Source of the DNA: Agapanthus africanus
Taxonomy: Eukaryota > Streptophyta > Magnoliopsida > Asparagales > Amaryllidaceae
Direction of reading: 5' to 3'
DNA length: 64,000 bases
Assembly: GCA_030015575.1 (NCBI GenBank)
Contig: JASDDO010000001.1
Coordinates: 515,711,772-515,775,771, forward strand
Below the pieces are notes generated by a model that made no database searches, had not been told where the DNA came from, and saw only the letters and a list, made by a program, of their open reading frames with translations. Positions 21,276 through 33,053 of this stretch are shown piece after piece. Position 1 is the stretch's first letter. Each line of letters begins with the position of its first letter. A program made the position numbers and the translations under genes.

Positions 21276-22870
21276 CAAGAAGGGAACCATATCGTCCCAC
21301 CAGGCTTCGTCGAAGTGAAGCCAAATCTCGACAGTTCATAGACAACCGAAAGTCAATCTCGACATTCGTCGCATTATTGAAAACACAATGTCAACAAACG
21401 AAGCGAAGAAAGATCCCTAACTTCAGGGTCTCAATGTCAACATCGACAACTTAGAGATCAACACCGGCATTCTTCCTCCCTCCAATCGGATGCAGATGTT
21501 ACACCAACAAACGGAGCCACGGCAAAGTCCCCTAACTCCAAATCTCGAGGGTTCCCAGACAACCTAGAGACCACCTCAACATTCGTCTCGTTACAACAGA
21601 CGCAACGTCAGCAAGGCTGAGTGATGGCGAAATCCCAACTCCATCCCAGTATTCGTCTCGTTACAGCAGACGCAATGTCAACAACGGCGTTCCTTCACAG
21701 TCCAGCATGATGCAGGTACAACATCAACAAAAGATCTCACGGTCAAAACAAACGGAGCTACGGTAAAGCCCCTACTCCAAATCTCAATGGTTCCCAGATA
21801 ACCTAGAGACCACCTCGACATTCGTATCGATATAGCAGACGAGATGTCACTACAGCGTTCTTCCTCCAACAGGATTCGGACACGCCAAAACAAAAGAAGC
21901 GAAGGAAGATCCCTAGCTTCAGGGTCTCGACGTGAACATCGACAACTTAGAGATCAACAACGGTGTTTCTCCTTACTCCAATAGGATGCAGACGTGGCGT
22001 CAACAAAAGACCCAATGGTCAAAACAAAGCAGAGTGACGGCAAAATCCCAGCTCCACCTCGGCATTCGTCTCGATACAGCAGACGATATGTCACTACAGC
22101 GTTCTTCCTCCAGCAGGACTCAGACACAACATCACCAAACAGAGCCATGGCAAAATCCCTAGCTCCAAGCCTCGACGGTTCACCAACAACCTAGAGACAA
22201 CCGCGACATTCGTCTCGATACAGCAGACGCAATGCAAGCAAACGAAGCAAAGGCCAAATTCCTAGCTTCAGGGTCTTGACGGCAACTCATATAAAGCCTG
22301 AAAGACAATCGGAGATCATCCCATACCAGCGCGAAGTGGTCACCACCTTGATATTCGTCTTGATACAGCAGACGAAATGTCACTACAGCCTCTTCCTCCA
22401 ACAGGATTCAGACACGCCAAAAAAAACGAAGCAAAGGCCAAATTCCTAGCTTCAGGGTCTTGACGGCAACTCATATAAAGCCTGAAAGACAATTGGAGAT
22501 CATCCCGCACCAGCACGGAGTGGTCACCACCTCGACGTTCGTCTCGATACAGCAGACGAGATGTCACCACAGCGTTCTTCTTCCAGCAGGATTCAGACGC
22601 GACAATCAAACAACGGAGCCACGACAAAATCCCTAGTTCCAAACCTCGACGGTTCACCAACAACCTAGAGACAACAGCAACATTCGTCTCGATACAGCAG
22701 ACGCAATGCCAATAAACGAAGCGAAGGCCAAATTCCTAGCTTCATGGTCTTGACGGCAACTCATATAAAACCTGAAAGACTATCGGAGATCATCCCACGC
22801 CAGCACGGAGTGGTTATGACTCATCGGGGCTCTCCAAAATGAGCCTAATCTCAAGTAAAAAGTGGCATGG
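21276..22870. repeat. E3 private irregular tandem array
   Basis: Units of variable length (roughly 100-240 bp) share ATTCGTCTCGATACAGCAGA, GGTTCCCAGATAACCTAGAGA-like and TTCCTAGCTTCAGGGTCTTG-like blocks. It occupies the slot that holds the 170-bp array in E1 and the 160-bp array in E2, and has no similarity to either that I can see. From 22871 to about 23150 there is no clear repeat or gene. Confidence 0.7.
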
Positions 22871-23149
22871 CGAAATTCCTAACGCTTGCTCTTCCGACGG
22901 TCAAACTGCCTAGGAGGATTTCTTGAAGACGTCTTGTCCAGCCCCCGAAGGGATCAGAGACACGACAATCGTAAGGCTACTCGAACAGCAAGATTGCCTA
23001 TCGAGGAATACATCAGCCAACACGACGGTACGACGGACAAAACCCTAGTACCACAGACCCTAATGGACCTTTGTCATAAAGAGCGGAGGTTAACTGTGAC
23101 GTTAGGATATCCTTGCGAGAAATGCTCGATTCGTCTCGACTCGTAGGGA

Positions 23150-23510
23150 AAAACCTTAGTCAATCGGGATAAGAACCGGTTTCCTAAGCACTAGGGCCCT
23201 GCAAGTCGGTCCAAAATGGACTTTTGCATACTATTCACAGGCCACACTCTCCAAAGTCGAATCTCGACAAGGAGGGAAACAACCGCTTATGGGTCCTCTC
23301 GACTTGTAAGAGGGAAAATTCTCTTGTGAGATCCTTACGACTCTTAAGAGAAAACGCACTTAGGAGTCCTCACGACTCCTAGGGAGAAAATACACCTACG
23401 GGATCCTCTCGACTCGTATGGAGAAAAGTCTTTATGAGACCCTCACGGCTCATAAAGTTGGAAAGTCTTAGGCTACAAGGACCCTAAACTTGTCTCCTAA
23501 GCCCTCAATT
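23150..23510. repeat. E3 module 1 (reversed): variant box and hairpin cassette
   Basis: A degenerate two-box motif (TTGCATACTATTCACAGG near 23225) precedes five hairpins at 23290-23465, including TTAGGAGTC/GACTCCTAG and ATGAGACC/GGCTCAT. Confidence 0.7.
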
Positions 23511-23531
23511 CTATGGCCTTGCATAACTCTG

Positions 23532-23573
23532 CACTACTTCACCCACGTACATACTTACGTGGGCAAAGTAGTG
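23532..23573. repeat. PPT-adjacent hairpin, E3
   Basis: Arms CACTACTTCACCCACGTA (23532-23549) and TACGTGGGCAAAGTAGTG (23556-23573) pair with two mismatches around a 6-base loop. The sequence is unrelated to the E1/E2 hairpins, but the position is the same. Confidence 0.85.
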
Positions 23574-23582
23574 GGGGGCATT
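23571..23582 (+). other. E3 polypurine tract
   Basis: GTGGGGGGCATT directly before the 3' LTR start at 23583. Confidence 0.85.
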
Positions 23583-26410
23583 TGTTCCCGCCAAAATTTT
23601 GGCTCACAACCTGCTCCCTTATTAAAAAAATAATAATAAATAATAAATAAATAAATAATAAAATAAAAAAATAAAAATGAAGGGAAAAACTCCATATGCA
23701 AAGAATGTAACAAATGCCTCAAAGCCAAGAGTTAAAATATTGTGAAGCAACGCTTCATATGCAACGCCAAGTGCGCTGCGCCCTAAACAGCGCACCACGT
23801 GCAAAGCACGTGTGCGCTAGCGCTAGGTGCGCTGCGCTCCAAGCAGCGCACCACGTGTCATACACGTGTGCGCTGCCTTTTAAGCAGCGCACCACGTGGA
23901 AAGCACGTGTGCGCTAGCGCTAGGTGCGCTACGCTCCAAGCAGTGCACCACGTGTCATACACGTGTGCGCTAGCGCTAGGTGCGCTACGCTCCAAGCAGC
24001 GCACCACATGCAAAGCACGGGTGCGCCAGCGCTGGAACCTAAAAGCTTCCCAACCGTCAGATCAAAGATCTAATAATAATGATAAATCATTAATTAATCA
24101 GAAACTAAATTCTGTTAAGAAAAGATTCCTCAAAATCTTTCCAAATAACAAGATTGTGCTCTGTAAATCAGAGCACCGTTGGATCAATGATCTAATGGTC
24201 AATAAAAATTACCAAAAGGCAGAATAAGTTCTGTTATGGAAAGATCTTTCCAATCTTGTTAAAAACAAGAAGATTGCCTTCTGTAAAACAGAAGCTCTAG
24301 GATCAAAGATCCAACGGTGGGAAATTCTCCCAAATCAATCAGAGAAAGATCTCTTCAACTGATTTAACAAACCATTTGGCCCTATATAAAGGACCCTAGA
24401 CTTCAAGTCTAAAAGAGACAGAGAGAAAGAGAGAGAATATAAGAAAGAGAGAGAAAAACCCTCTGCAAAAGAAGAGCAAGCTCTTAGAAAAAAGAAGATT
24501 TTTCTTCAACTTAAAGGTAAAGAACTACGTTCTTGAATAACAGAGATGAATCCATCTCATAAAAAAGAAAAACCATCTTCTAAAAAGATCTTAGATCTAT
24601 AAAAAGACCAAGATCTTTTAATTTAAAAGAAAAGATCAAAAAGATCTAATCATAAAAAGACTAAAAGAAGTATTTTACTTCATTCACAGATCTTTTGATC
24701 TATAAAGGCAGAGCCTTTTATAAAAAACAACTTTTGTTTTCTTGATCTTGAGGCAAAGCCTCCTTTGAAGAACACAAATCTGTTCTTTGATCTTAAAACC
24801 GATCAGATGCGCTTTGCGCTATTAAAAAGTGCCTTGCACTCATGAACTGTGCCCTTACGCTCCTTGGACCGGCGCTCAGCGCCAAAACATGCCACGTGTC
24901 AACCATAGACACTACTTGCACTTTGCGCTCCTGAAACAGCGCATTGCACTCATGGGCCGGAGCTCAGCGCCAAGCGCGTCACGTGTCACTCACTGGTGCG
25001 CCAACGGACTAGCGCAATGCGCTAATAAATTAAAAGCGCAACGCGCTAACAAACTAGTGCTTAGCGCAAAGCGCGACACGTGTTCTCTTCGTGTGCGCTA
25101 CCCGACAGAAGTGCAATGCGCTCTTTGACTGGCGCAAAGCGCCTGGCGCGCCACGTGGCGCACTGTCAGAACACAACTTGTTCTGATGAAGAAAAAAATA
25201 ATCAGAGACCAATGCTTAGCATTATTAAAAGGGCAGAGCCCAAATAAAGGCCTAATGGCCAGAAAAAAATAGAATGTTAAACATTTTTGACTGGACTTAG
25301 CCCAATTCTGGCCATAAGTCCTCAACTTGTATTGGACTGAGCACATCTGCTCTTTCAACCAACTCATCCTGGTTCAAGGGTACATCTCTGAACACCTCTG
25401 ATATTTGTCGTTGTAATCCTTCAACGTCTTCAGAGAGGTAACGGGTCCCGACAACCATACATTTCATAGACTATGACGTCTTTAAACTGGACTGTGGGGT
25501 CCTTAAACTCATGGACTATGATGTCCTTAACCTCGACCGTGATGTCTTTAAACTAACATCGGACTGTGGGGTTCTTAAGCCCACGGACTATGACGTCCTT
25601 AACCCCGACCGTGATGTCTTAAAACTAACATTGAACTGTGGGGTCCTTAAACTCACGGACTATGATGTCATTAACCTTGACTGTGAGGTCTTTAAACTCA
25701 CGGACTATGATGTCCTTAACCTCGACCGTGATGTCTTTAAACTAACAATGGACCCCTATGTCTTTAAACTGGTATTGGACCACTACGTCCTTAAGCTGGT
25801 ATTGGACCACCATGTCCCTAAACTGGAAATCGACCGAAATGTCCTTAAACTAAACAATAGAGCCCAAATGCTCTCTTGTTGGATCTAAATGATCCTGTTA
25901 AGTTGATCTTAGTCTAGAAATTAGACTAACGTATCCTTAACACACGTTTAAGTTGATCTTAGTCTCAAATGAGGCTAACGTATCCTTAAACCCAACCCCC
26001 AAACCCAAATCTAAAAAGATACGGATTTGGACTAATCCACGTCCTACGGGCGACAACGTAAATTAGTCTCCATATACAATCCATGGGCAACCAAAAACAA
26101 AACAAACACCCACGACACGAAGTGACCATCTGGAGAAGGAGAAAGTTGTTACCGCGATGCGGTAGCGTAATTAACTACAGCGGCTTGCGTCTACAGGGAA
26201 GAGCGTCCCCACAATCAAAAACCCCTCAAACGAGGGGGAATCTGACGAAGTCTGCTACATCGGTCGCATCCGTTTAAACCTTCGATACATGGTGTCATAA
26301 ATCAACTTGGCATCTTCGGAGAGGTGGACGGATAGCACCAATTTGCATCTGCCCCGAATTTCAGGCAAGACGGACCTGCGCGGTCGCATCTCTGTGTTCG
26401 GCGGTAAACA
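23583..26410 (+). repeat. E3 3' LTR
   Basis: 2828 bp, TGTTCCCGCC to GCGGTAAACA, with the same internal order as the 5' LTR: GCGC array 23760-24030, TATA box 24384-24393, minisatellite 25450-25870. Confidence 0.95.
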
Positions 26411-26415
26411 AGGAT
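26411..26415. other. E3 target site duplication, right
   Basis: AGGAT directly after the 3' LTR. The next bases TCCTAAG complete the E1 hairpin interrupted at 13347. Confidence 0.95.
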
Positions 26416-26845
26416 TCCTAAGTGTATGATCTCTTATAAGTCGTAAGGATCTTACAAGAGTGTTTTCTCCTTATAAGTCGAGAGGACTTATAAGGGTTGT
26501 TCACCATATAGACATATCCCTAGTCACGGATGGGACTTCGTTAGTGAAATGTTTATTCGCGCCCGTGGATTGTATACAAGGGTCAGTACTGAACCGCTTG
26601 TAGAGCAGTATCAGAGGTTGTGGGTGCTGTTTAAGAACAGGTTCAGATCCCTGTAGCTTAAGACTTTCAAATCCTATGAGCCGTGAGGGTCCCAAAAGAG
26701 GGTTCTCCTTACGAGTCGTGAGGATCTCTCAAGTGTATTTCTCCTTAGGAATCATGGGGATCCCTAAGTGTGTTGTCCTTTGTGAGTCATAAGGATTCAC
26801 GCAGGTGGTTTCTCCTTACAAAGTCAAAAGGACCTTGCAAGTGTC
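26416..26845. repeat. E1 rest of cassette 2 and module 3
   Basis: Cassette 2 resumes with TTATAAGTCGTAAGGATC-type hairpins to 26491. A two-box motif follows (GCCCGTGGATTGTATACAAG, 26561-26580). Cassette 3 spans 26667-26845 with five hairpins in the same stem order as in E2 and E3. Confidence 0.8.
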
Positions 26846-27115
26846 TTTTAACGAGATTGCGCCCTTTCGGGTTTTCACAAAACTCGCCAGTAGCCCTGCT
26901 GTTTTTACTCACGGAGCCCTTTCAGGTTTTCATCCGTGCCCATTTTGCTTATGGACATACCGTTTTTCTTTTCTTTTCTTTTTAACGAGGTTGCGCCCTT
27001 TCGGGTTTTCACAAGACTCGCCGGTAGCCCTGCTGTTTTTACTCACGGAGCCCTTTCGGGTTTTCATCCGTGCCCATTTTGCTTATGGACGTACCGTTTT
27101 CTTTTTCTTTTCTCT
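26846..27115. repeat. CCCTTTCGGGTTTTCA tandem units, E1
   Basis: Two units of about 130 bp, each with GCGCCCTTTCGGGTTTTCAC, ACTCACGGAGCCC and TTGCTTATGGAC, separated by T-rich stretches. Confidence 0.8.
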
Positions 27116-27177
27116 TTTTTTATTCTTCATTTTTTTGTATCAGCTTTGGGAAGCTGCAATCCATCGTAGATTATCGA

Positions 27178-27285
27178 CATCTCGGTCAACGGTTAGTTTA
27201 AGGACGTTTCGGTCCATCGTTAGTTTAAGGACGTTTCGGTCCGTCGTTAGTTTAAGGACGTATCGGTCTGTTGTAAAGGAAGCTG
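27178..27285. repeat. 24-bp minisatellite next to E1 pol
   Basis: Four or five GTTTAAGGACGT..CGGTCC units lie between the pol end and the CCCTTTCGGG units. The same arrangement is seen in E2 at 44918-44970. Confidence 0.75.
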
Positions 27286-27369
27286 GTTACTACTTATAGA
27301 GTTTGGGCTTAGGAAGATAGTGAGAGGACATAGTCGTCGTCACCTATCATTGACTTAGGCCATGACTCG

Positions 27370-30300
27370 TCAAGCGTAGTACTTCTTCAGGAAGCAACCG
27401 TTTATTGGCCTAAAGGGCCTTTCACCATTCATGTCCATGAGTAGATAGGCTCCACCCCGGTAGACCTTGTCTATGATATATGGGCCTTCATAGTTCGGCT
27501 CGAATTTCTCCCGCTTGGCACGATTGGGGATCATAGGTCTTTTGACCGCTAGCACGAGTTCGCCTTGGCGGAATGTTCTCGGCCTAGCCAATCTTTCGGA
27601 TGAGCGCGTCATCTTTGCTTTATAAGCTTCCAGATTTTGTTGCGCTATGAGCCGGGTTTCATCAAGGGCGTCGATCTCCTCAAGCCGAAGGTGAGCATTC
27701 TGTTCGTCCGTTAGCTCGTAATGAACTGTCACTCGTAGAGAGGGTAGCTCTATCTCGAGGGGGGTACCGCTTCTGTACCGAATACCAATGTGTACGGCGT
27801 TGTGTTCGTGGCCGTCTTGAACGTCGTTCGGTACGCCCAGAGAGCTTCGTGCAGTCTCTCGTGCCAGTCCTTTTTATTTCGAGACACCGTCTTCTTTACA
27901 ATCTTCGTCAATGTCTTGTTAAAAGCCTCAGCCAGACCGTTAGCTCGAGAATTATAGACTGAGGAGTATCTCCAGTCTATGTTATGCTGTTGTGCGAAGC
28001 GGCTGATCTTGTGGCTTCTTTAGGCTGGTCCGTTATCGGAGATAATCCGCCGCGGGGTGCCAAACCGATAAATGACATGTGTCTTGAAGAAATGGAGAAT
28101 ATTCTCCGTCTTCACCTCCCTCAGCTGCTTCTTCCCATTTGGAGAAGTAATCAGTTGTCGCCAAAATGAACCGATGTCCTCTAGACGATGCTGGTTCGAT
28201 GGGGCCGATTATGTCAGTCCCCCACATTTCGAACGGCCAGCTAGCCACTGTCGGATGTAATGGATTTGGATGCTGATGGATGAAGTTCCCGTGAATCTGG
28301 CACGAGTGGCATTGCTTCGCATACTCGAGGCAGTCCTGAATCATCGTGGGCCAATAGTAGCCCATCCTTTTAATCTTTAGCTTCATCTTCGGGCCGGCTT
28401 GGTGAGAACCGCAGAGTCCGTCATAAGTTACTTGGATGACTCTCTTTGCTTCTTCAGGCCCCAGGCATCTTAACCACAGAGAGTCAAATGACCTCTTGTA
28501 CAGAGTATCATTGACGAAAGCGAAAGATAGAGCTCGCTTCATGAGCTGATGTTTTGAGGACGCATCTTCAGGCGTTCGACGGGATTTAAAGTAGTTTATA
28601 AAGACTTCTCTCCAATCCTCAACCTTTTCTTGGTCTTTTACTTATAGAGTCATCTGTTCGGTCGCTCTCTTTTCCTCGGACGACTCCGGAGATAAATCTG
28701 CCGGTGCAAGAACCCGACAGCTCTGCACAACGATCCTTATGTCATCGAGGTTCTCATCGGCCAATTCTTTAGCAAGCTTGGCTAATGCATCCTCTTTGCT
28801 ATTTTCCGTACGCGGTATGCTTTCCAAGGTGTAGGAAGGTATTTGGGTCAGCAGCTGCTGTACCCTCTCGCTGTACTTCACCAGTTCCGGTTTGTACGTT
28901 TGATAGTCGCCGTTTACTTGACTGACGACCGGCCGGGAGTTTCCGTATATGAGAAGGTTTTCAATTCCCATGTCGATAGCGATCTCGAGACCCGCTATCA
29001 AAGCTTCATACTCAGCTTCATTGTTTGTCCTCGGCTCTATTAAAGAGAAAGCGAAGCGCATTACCCCTCCTTGTGGAGTTACGAAGATGAGGCCTACCCC
29101 TGACTTGATTATAGGCGTGTTTTGTTTACGCTTCTTCATGGGGGATACCCCCATCGAAGTAAAGCTCCTACCGGGTATCATCCCCGTCGATCGTGTCAAA
29201 CGCATGTTCGTCTGGCAGTTCGCAATTCAAAGGAGAATCGGCAGGTATCGGATGCTCAGCGAGGAAGTCGATGATGGCCTGGCCTTTCACTGCCTTAAGA
29301 GACTGATAAGTTATTGAGAACTCCATTAAGAGCAAGGCCCATTTAGCGAGCCGCCCCGTCAATATGGCCTTTGACATCAAATATTTGAGAGGATCCACCT
29401 TCGATATGAGACGGACGTCATGCGCCAATGCATAGTGCCTGAGCTTCGTTATCGCGAAGATTAATGCCAGGCGGTGTTTTTCGATGGGAGAATAATTGCT
29501 TTCTGCCCCCAGCAGAACTTGACTCAAATAGTAGAGCGCTCTCTCCTTCCCTTGGTCGTTCTCTTGTGCCCATAATGCGCCAAAGGAACCTTCAAGGGCG
29601 GTTGTATACAGAATGAGAGACTTTCCCTTGACCGGAACGGCCAGTACTGGCGGATTCTGCATGTACTGCTTGATATCGTCCAGCGCGCTTTGGCATTTAT
29701 GATCCCAGACGAACGGGGTTCCCTTCTTCATCAGGTGATTGTAAGGACGGCACTTGCCTAAGAGATTGGCTATGAATCGCCGGATATACGCGAGCTTCCC
29801 TTGGAGAGACCGCAATTGCTTGAGAGTCCTCGGTGGGGGCATCTCCATAATTGCCTTGATTTTTGACGGATCTATCTCGATACCTCGGTGTTGGACAATG
29901 AATCCTAGGAACTTGCCTGAGAAAACTCCGAACGCGAATTTGAGAGAGTTCATCTTCAAGTTGTATTGCCGAAGGTGTTGAAACACGATCTTCAGATACT
30001 CTAAATGTTCCTTGTATTATTTGCTTTTCACCACGAGGTCGTCGATATAGCATTCGACGACTTCATGTATGAGGCCATCGAAGATCTTCGTCATAGCCCT
30101 CTGATAGGTGGCACCGGCGTTCTTTAGACCAAAGGGCATCACCTTATAGCAGAATCTACCCAAAGGGGTCCGGAAAGCGGTGTGCTTCTGGTCTTCGGGA
30201 TGCATTTTTATCTGATTGTATCGTGACGAGCCGTCCATGAAGGAGAAAACCTCGTGAGTGGATGTATTGTCTATCATTAGCTCAGTGACCGGTACTGGGA

Positions 30301-33053
30301 AGTCATCTTTCGGGCAGGCTTTATTGAGATCCCGAAAGTCCACACATATGCGCACTGTCCCATTTGTCTTCATCACCGGGACGATGTTGGCAATCCAATC
30401 TGGGTATTGAACCTCTTGGATGAAGCCGGAGTCAATCAGCTTCGTGACCTCGGCGTTGATGCTCATCTTGAGCTTGAGCCGCATTCTTCTCGGCGCTTGT
30501 TTGATCGGCTTGGCGTCTGGAGATATCGCCAATTTGTGCACAACGATCTCTGGGTCTAGTCCTGGCATCTCGGAATAGTTCCATGCGAAGCAATCTTTAT
30601 GTTGTATGAGCACGTCCTTTAGTGTAGCCACCCTTTCTTCAGACAGCAATTCGCTGACGAGCGTCGGCCGCGGCTCACTTGTCGTCCCCAAATCAATTTT
30701 CTTGAGGTTATCTGCGGTGGTATGTATTCCATCTTCCAGCTCTTTCGGCGCCGGTGGAAACTCTGAGATCACCTCGTTATCATTGTTTTCGAAGCACCAG
30801 GGGAGATTATCCATACCGTCGGGGTCTTCTTCTGATAGCGTTATCGTGTGTCAGGTACGAGCTCGCTTCCAAGACCGATGTTGATCTGGTTCTACCCTCA
30901 TGGATTTGGGTTCATGCTTCTGCGGCAGGGTTACCTTCCAGCTGCTGGATAGAGCGAACCTGCCCTGTCGATATTGATCTTCGACCCAGTTCTTAAAGGT
31001 GAAGCAGTCTTCAATAGGATGTCCTATTGCCCTATGATAGGAGCAATAGTCCGGATGAGAGACTTCACCTACTTGCTCGGGGTGCTTGGACTCCGGGAGT
31101 ATAATCAGTTGATGTCTTATGGCGAGATCAAGTATCTTCCGTATTTTGTTCTAAGGAAAAGAGTATGCTCGACTCATCTTCTTTATAAGAGACGGATGTG
31201 GATTACTTGATTCCTGATCGCGTGGCTTCTTGGTCCCACTTTGTCGCTCTCGAACACTTTTCCCGCTCTTTGATTTATTCTTGCCTCTGCGTCGGGCCTT
31301 TTGTATGACGGGTTGACAGGGCGGAGCATTTTCATCTTTCGCAGCCTGATGAAGAAGGGGTTGCGTCATGGCTTTCTCATAGATGGCCATTTCGCGATTG
31401 TGGTCGTCTCGAACCTTTTGACTCGCTTCCCTTATAAGCTTGTCCATTTTTTCTTCAAACGACGGACTGGGCATTTTTACGTCGGGAGCTCTTTCTGATT
31501 CAGGGTTAGCATTTTCCCAAAAAGCATCTCCCTCTTCATCAAAGTCATATATGACGTAGCAGTCGCGGAGTAACTCCCGTTTCTTGGATTGAACATATCC
31601 AAGCCCGATCATTTCCATTTTCCCGTTGGGCAACTTTCGCTGAGTTCCAAGGACGTTCAAGATCCTGTTATAGAACCGTGCTTGTCGAGCAGTTTGTTTA
31701 AGGGGTACACATTGGCGTCTCAAGAGTCTCCTTAGTCCGTCTGTGTAATATCTGTGCAAACGGATAGGATGGAGCCTGTCGAGTGTGGAATCCGTGCCGT
31801 GCCAGATTTCTTTCTCCACTTTAGTTTCCCCTGATCGGTAGAATAGGACTGCCTTTTCACCTTCTCGCCTGGGAGGGATATAAAACGTCTGCAGCTCTTC
31901 CACACTGTAGGTATCAAGCGCGTCTAGTTCTTTATGATATTTGGGTGGAACCATGGCAACTTGCAAACTTTGCTCTTCATCAGCGAATGTTTGAATTGAA
32001 GGCCGAGCGGAGAATATAGCATGGACCTCATCTTCCGAGTCGCTGCCAAAGATCAACATAGGAGCGGACGGTCCTGGTTTGTTGCACTGGGGCGGACCTA
32101 AGTAAACTATCTCTTCTTCCTCCTCGGTATCACTCCCGAAGACCGGAATGGTAGGGATAGCTTTGTTCTCCGGTTTATGGCATCTCTCCGTGTCCTCGAA
32201 ATCTGGCAAGAAGTATTTTGCATCTTCGTATTTTCGGACTTCGTTCATGGAGAATGGTTTTAGCTCTCCTGTTACAGTATACTCGAGACCATCCTTGAAA
32301 TACTTCATACACTGGTGTTGTGTAGAAGGGATGATGTTGTACTCGTGTAACCAAGGCCGGCCGAGCAAAGCATTATAGCAGGTCTTGGCGTCAATGACGT
32401 GAAATTTAATATCCGTGATGAGTAGTCCGAAGCATAACGTCAGTATCACAGACCCGAGAGTCTGTGATGACTGGGAGTCGAAACCGGAGATGGTTATTTT
32501 ATCACGAGCGAGGTGCTGAACGCTCATGCAGATTTCCTTTAACACTCTCACGTTGAGGAGATTAACGGAAGACCCATTATCAACCAGGATTTTGCCTATC
32601 TTGATATTGTGACAATATCCGGAGACATATAGGGGACGGTTGTGCTCGCATGCCCCAAGGAGGAGATCTTCATCGCCGAAGGTGATATCGGCTGTGTGTA
32701 TTTCTTTCGGCTCGTCCTTCATCCTTTCTTCGGCGAGAGAAGCTTGGAATTGCTGGCTCTTGTAGCGCCTTGATCAATGACTCCCTTGCTTCTTTTGATA
32801 GTAAAAGAGCGTCGAGAATGCTGAGCTGCGAGGATAACTTCCTTAAGTGCGCCAAAATGTTGTAGTCCACTTTACTTTTCCTTGGCGGTTCCTTGGCGGT
32901 CAGCTCTTTCATGACTTGGTCATTTATGGCGATATCTTCAGAGACCTTCTCTTTTCCCTTATCTTTTATGTTTGCGGGTCCGAGATTCTTTTCGGGCAGC
33001 GTACGATTGCGCAGCTGGATATTTTCACAGGTCTTCGATTCTCCCTCCTTTCC
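27370..33053 (-). pseudogene. E1 protease-RT-RNase H-aRNH-integrase (pol)
   Basis: Reading leftward: aspartic protease with ILVDNGSSVNLL (Asp near 32581) and YNALLGRPWLHEYN; linker with a third CHHC knuckle (CSYHRAIGHPIEDC, near 31030); RT with FMDGSSRYNQIKM, PFGLKNAGATYQ and YIDD (30038-30049); RNase H with ILYTTALEGSFGALWAQEND; second RNase H with NNEAEYEALIAGLE and IYGNS, where E2 has IYGDS; integrase with CHSC, DNGPA and NGLAEAFNKT; C-terminus ending RFRPING-type and LKKYYA at 27370. Damage: frameshifts near 32745, 29140 and 28120; stops near 31151, 30856, 30018, 29165 and 28642. Not functional. Confidence 0.9.

Larger units (their letters stand above)
13348..26410 (+). mobile_element. 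E3: gag-only Tat-type retrotransposon
   Basis: The 13,063-bp element has LTRs at 13348-16190 and 23583-26410, both TG...CA, and a perfect AGGAT target duplication. It has a PBS, a decayed gag and a 3' repeat zone, but no protease, RT, RNase H or integrase and no antisense gene. It belongs to the same family as E1: the LTRs match E1's when reversed. It fits the described class of terminal-repeat retrotransposons that keep only gag and need a partner for replication. Confidence 0.93.
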
